Shown: piece after piece, positions 25,291 through 25,852 of the stretch
How positions within the stretch are numbered: position 1 is the stretch's first letter
How the letters are laid out: each line of letters starts with the position of its first letter
From: CAYMUR01 sp964393615
Lineage (GTDB): Bacteria > Planctomycetota > Planctomycetia > Pirellulales > Pirellulaceae
Assembly (NCBI GenBank): GCA_964393615.1
Contig: CAYMUR010000075.1
Span: forward strand, 1-25,852
Direction of reading: 5' to 3'
DNA: 25,852 bases
Translations under genes and position numbers: made by a program
The notes under the pieces: model-generated
Databases searched by the model: none
Told to the model about the DNA's origin: nothing
Seen by the model: only the letters and a program-made list of their open reading frames with translations

Positions 25291-25852
25291 TCAGGGTCGG
25301 TCGTGACGAGCCTCGAGGCGATACAGGTGCGTTTCGCTGCGCAGGACGAGCGCACTGTGTGCCACGGCGGGCGAGGCCAGAAAGTTTCCATGGAGGTGGT
25401 TGAAGGCGATGGATTCGTGTTTCTTGCCCGGGGCGATCACTGCAGTCTTACTCGCCTCGTTGCCGCTGTCAATCTTGCCGCCAGCCTAGATTGGCGAAGC
25501 GAATCTATTGTCTCCGAGACGTGCATGCCAGTGCTCATTGCCGGACTTTAGGTCGAGGCAGGTGGCGCTGCCGCCGTCATTAAACAGGCAGAGCTCTGCG
25601 CCGATCACGAACGGTGACGGGACGTGAGGCACGCGGTTCCGCTGGCAGCGAAGTGGACGTAGACCACTGCGTCGTCGACAACCGGAGTCGGCGATGCTTG
25701 CCCGTTCTTGGTGTGACTTTTGGCCAGTTCGTTCCGTTGAAAGAGCGGCACATGGAGGATCTTGTCGTCCTCAAGGGGCAGGCAGAGTGCGTAATGCATG
25801 ACCGTTCTCAATCAATGTCGTCAGCCAGATCTGTCCGTCCGAGATGCTCGGT
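25291..25852 (-). pseudogene. Broken PQQ-like beta-propeller (outer-membrane protein/quinoprotein-type repeat) gene, extends past window edge
   Basis: No single long frame exists, but three minus-strand pieces in order read as one protein of the planctomycete PQQ-like propeller type. Piece 1 (25851 to about 25789) gives PSISDGQIWLTTLIENGHAL. A frameshift leads to piece 2 (about 25790 to 25605) with CLPLEDDKILHVPLFQRNEL, SHTKNGQASPTPVVDDAVVY and VHFAASGTACL. A second frameshift near 25610 leads to piece 3 with LCLFNDGGSATCLDLKSGNE and FASPI, then an in-frame TAG at 25486-25488. The same frame resumes with KTAVIAPGKKHESIAFNHLH, FLASPAVAHSALVLRSETHL and YRLE, and stops at TGA 25291-25293. The SPTPVVDD and FLASPAV motifs are typical propeller-blade junctions. 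It is probably a decayed gene, although sequence error cannot be excluded. The 5' part lies beyond the window. Confidence 0.8.

Noticed and set aside
25303..25551. An 82-codon plus-strand frame near the right edge
   Set aside because: Antisense to the PQQ-propeller relic, whose minus-strand motifs are far more protein-like.

Overview
The window looks like a piece of a Planctomycetota chromosome, probably from the Pirellulales or relatives. The call rests on family content seen in the translations: DUF1595/1592/1588/1585, DUF1552, DUF1549/DUF1553 and DUF1501 proteins with single CxxCH motifs and twin-arginine leaders, a LamG-like PEP-CTERM protein, a Tat-exported Gfo/Idh/MocA oxidoreductase and a TIM-barrel sugar isomerase. 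These families are expanded in planctomycetes. No species can be named from this.

Layout. (1) 1-5118, plus strand: the 3' part of a DUF1592-type c-haem protein, its usual DUF1552 partner, and a long HEAT-repeat secreted protein. (2) 5210-9195, minus strand: a fructose-6-phosphate-aldolase-like transaldolase and a NagB-like sugar-phosphate enzyme 8 nt apart, then an amidohydrolase-2 protein and an exported endonuclease/exonuclease/phosphatase with an OB-like N-terminal part. The end of the last gene runs into a 24-bp tandem repeat. (3) 9196-9592: a divergent intergenic promoter region. (4) 9593-19058, plus strand: a six-gene run of DUF1549/DUF1553, DUF1501 (1-bp overlap), Gfo/Idh/MocA, TIM-barrel isomerase, a MetE-like methyltransferase core, and an Asp-box beta-propeller. 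(5) 19059-19985: a gene desert with a perfect 24-bp palindrome and a possible tRNA-Leu remnant. (6) 19986-25852, minus strand: a PEP-CTERM/LamG gene split by an in-frame amber codon, a second DUF1549/DUF1553-DUF1501 pair (with a 10-N assembly gap inside the DUF1501 gene), and a multiply broken PQQ-like beta-propeller gene at the right edge.

How it may work together (inference). The repeated DUF pairs are probably envelope c-type-cytochrome-like and Tat-exported partners. In the central run they sit with an exported Gfo/Idh dehydrogenase, a TIM-barrel isomerase and a propeller protein, which suggests extracytoplasmic oxidation and processing of a sugar or glycoside. The cytoplasmic MetE-like protein could take up a methyl group, for example from an O-methylated sugar, or could simply be a bystander. 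The NagB-like/transaldolase pair would act on cytoplasmic sugar phosphates.

The right quarter reads as more GC-rich and carries two damaged genes and an assembly gap. It is either a decaying segment or a lower-quality part of the assembly. No CRISPR array, transposase, intact tRNA or rRNA gene was found.
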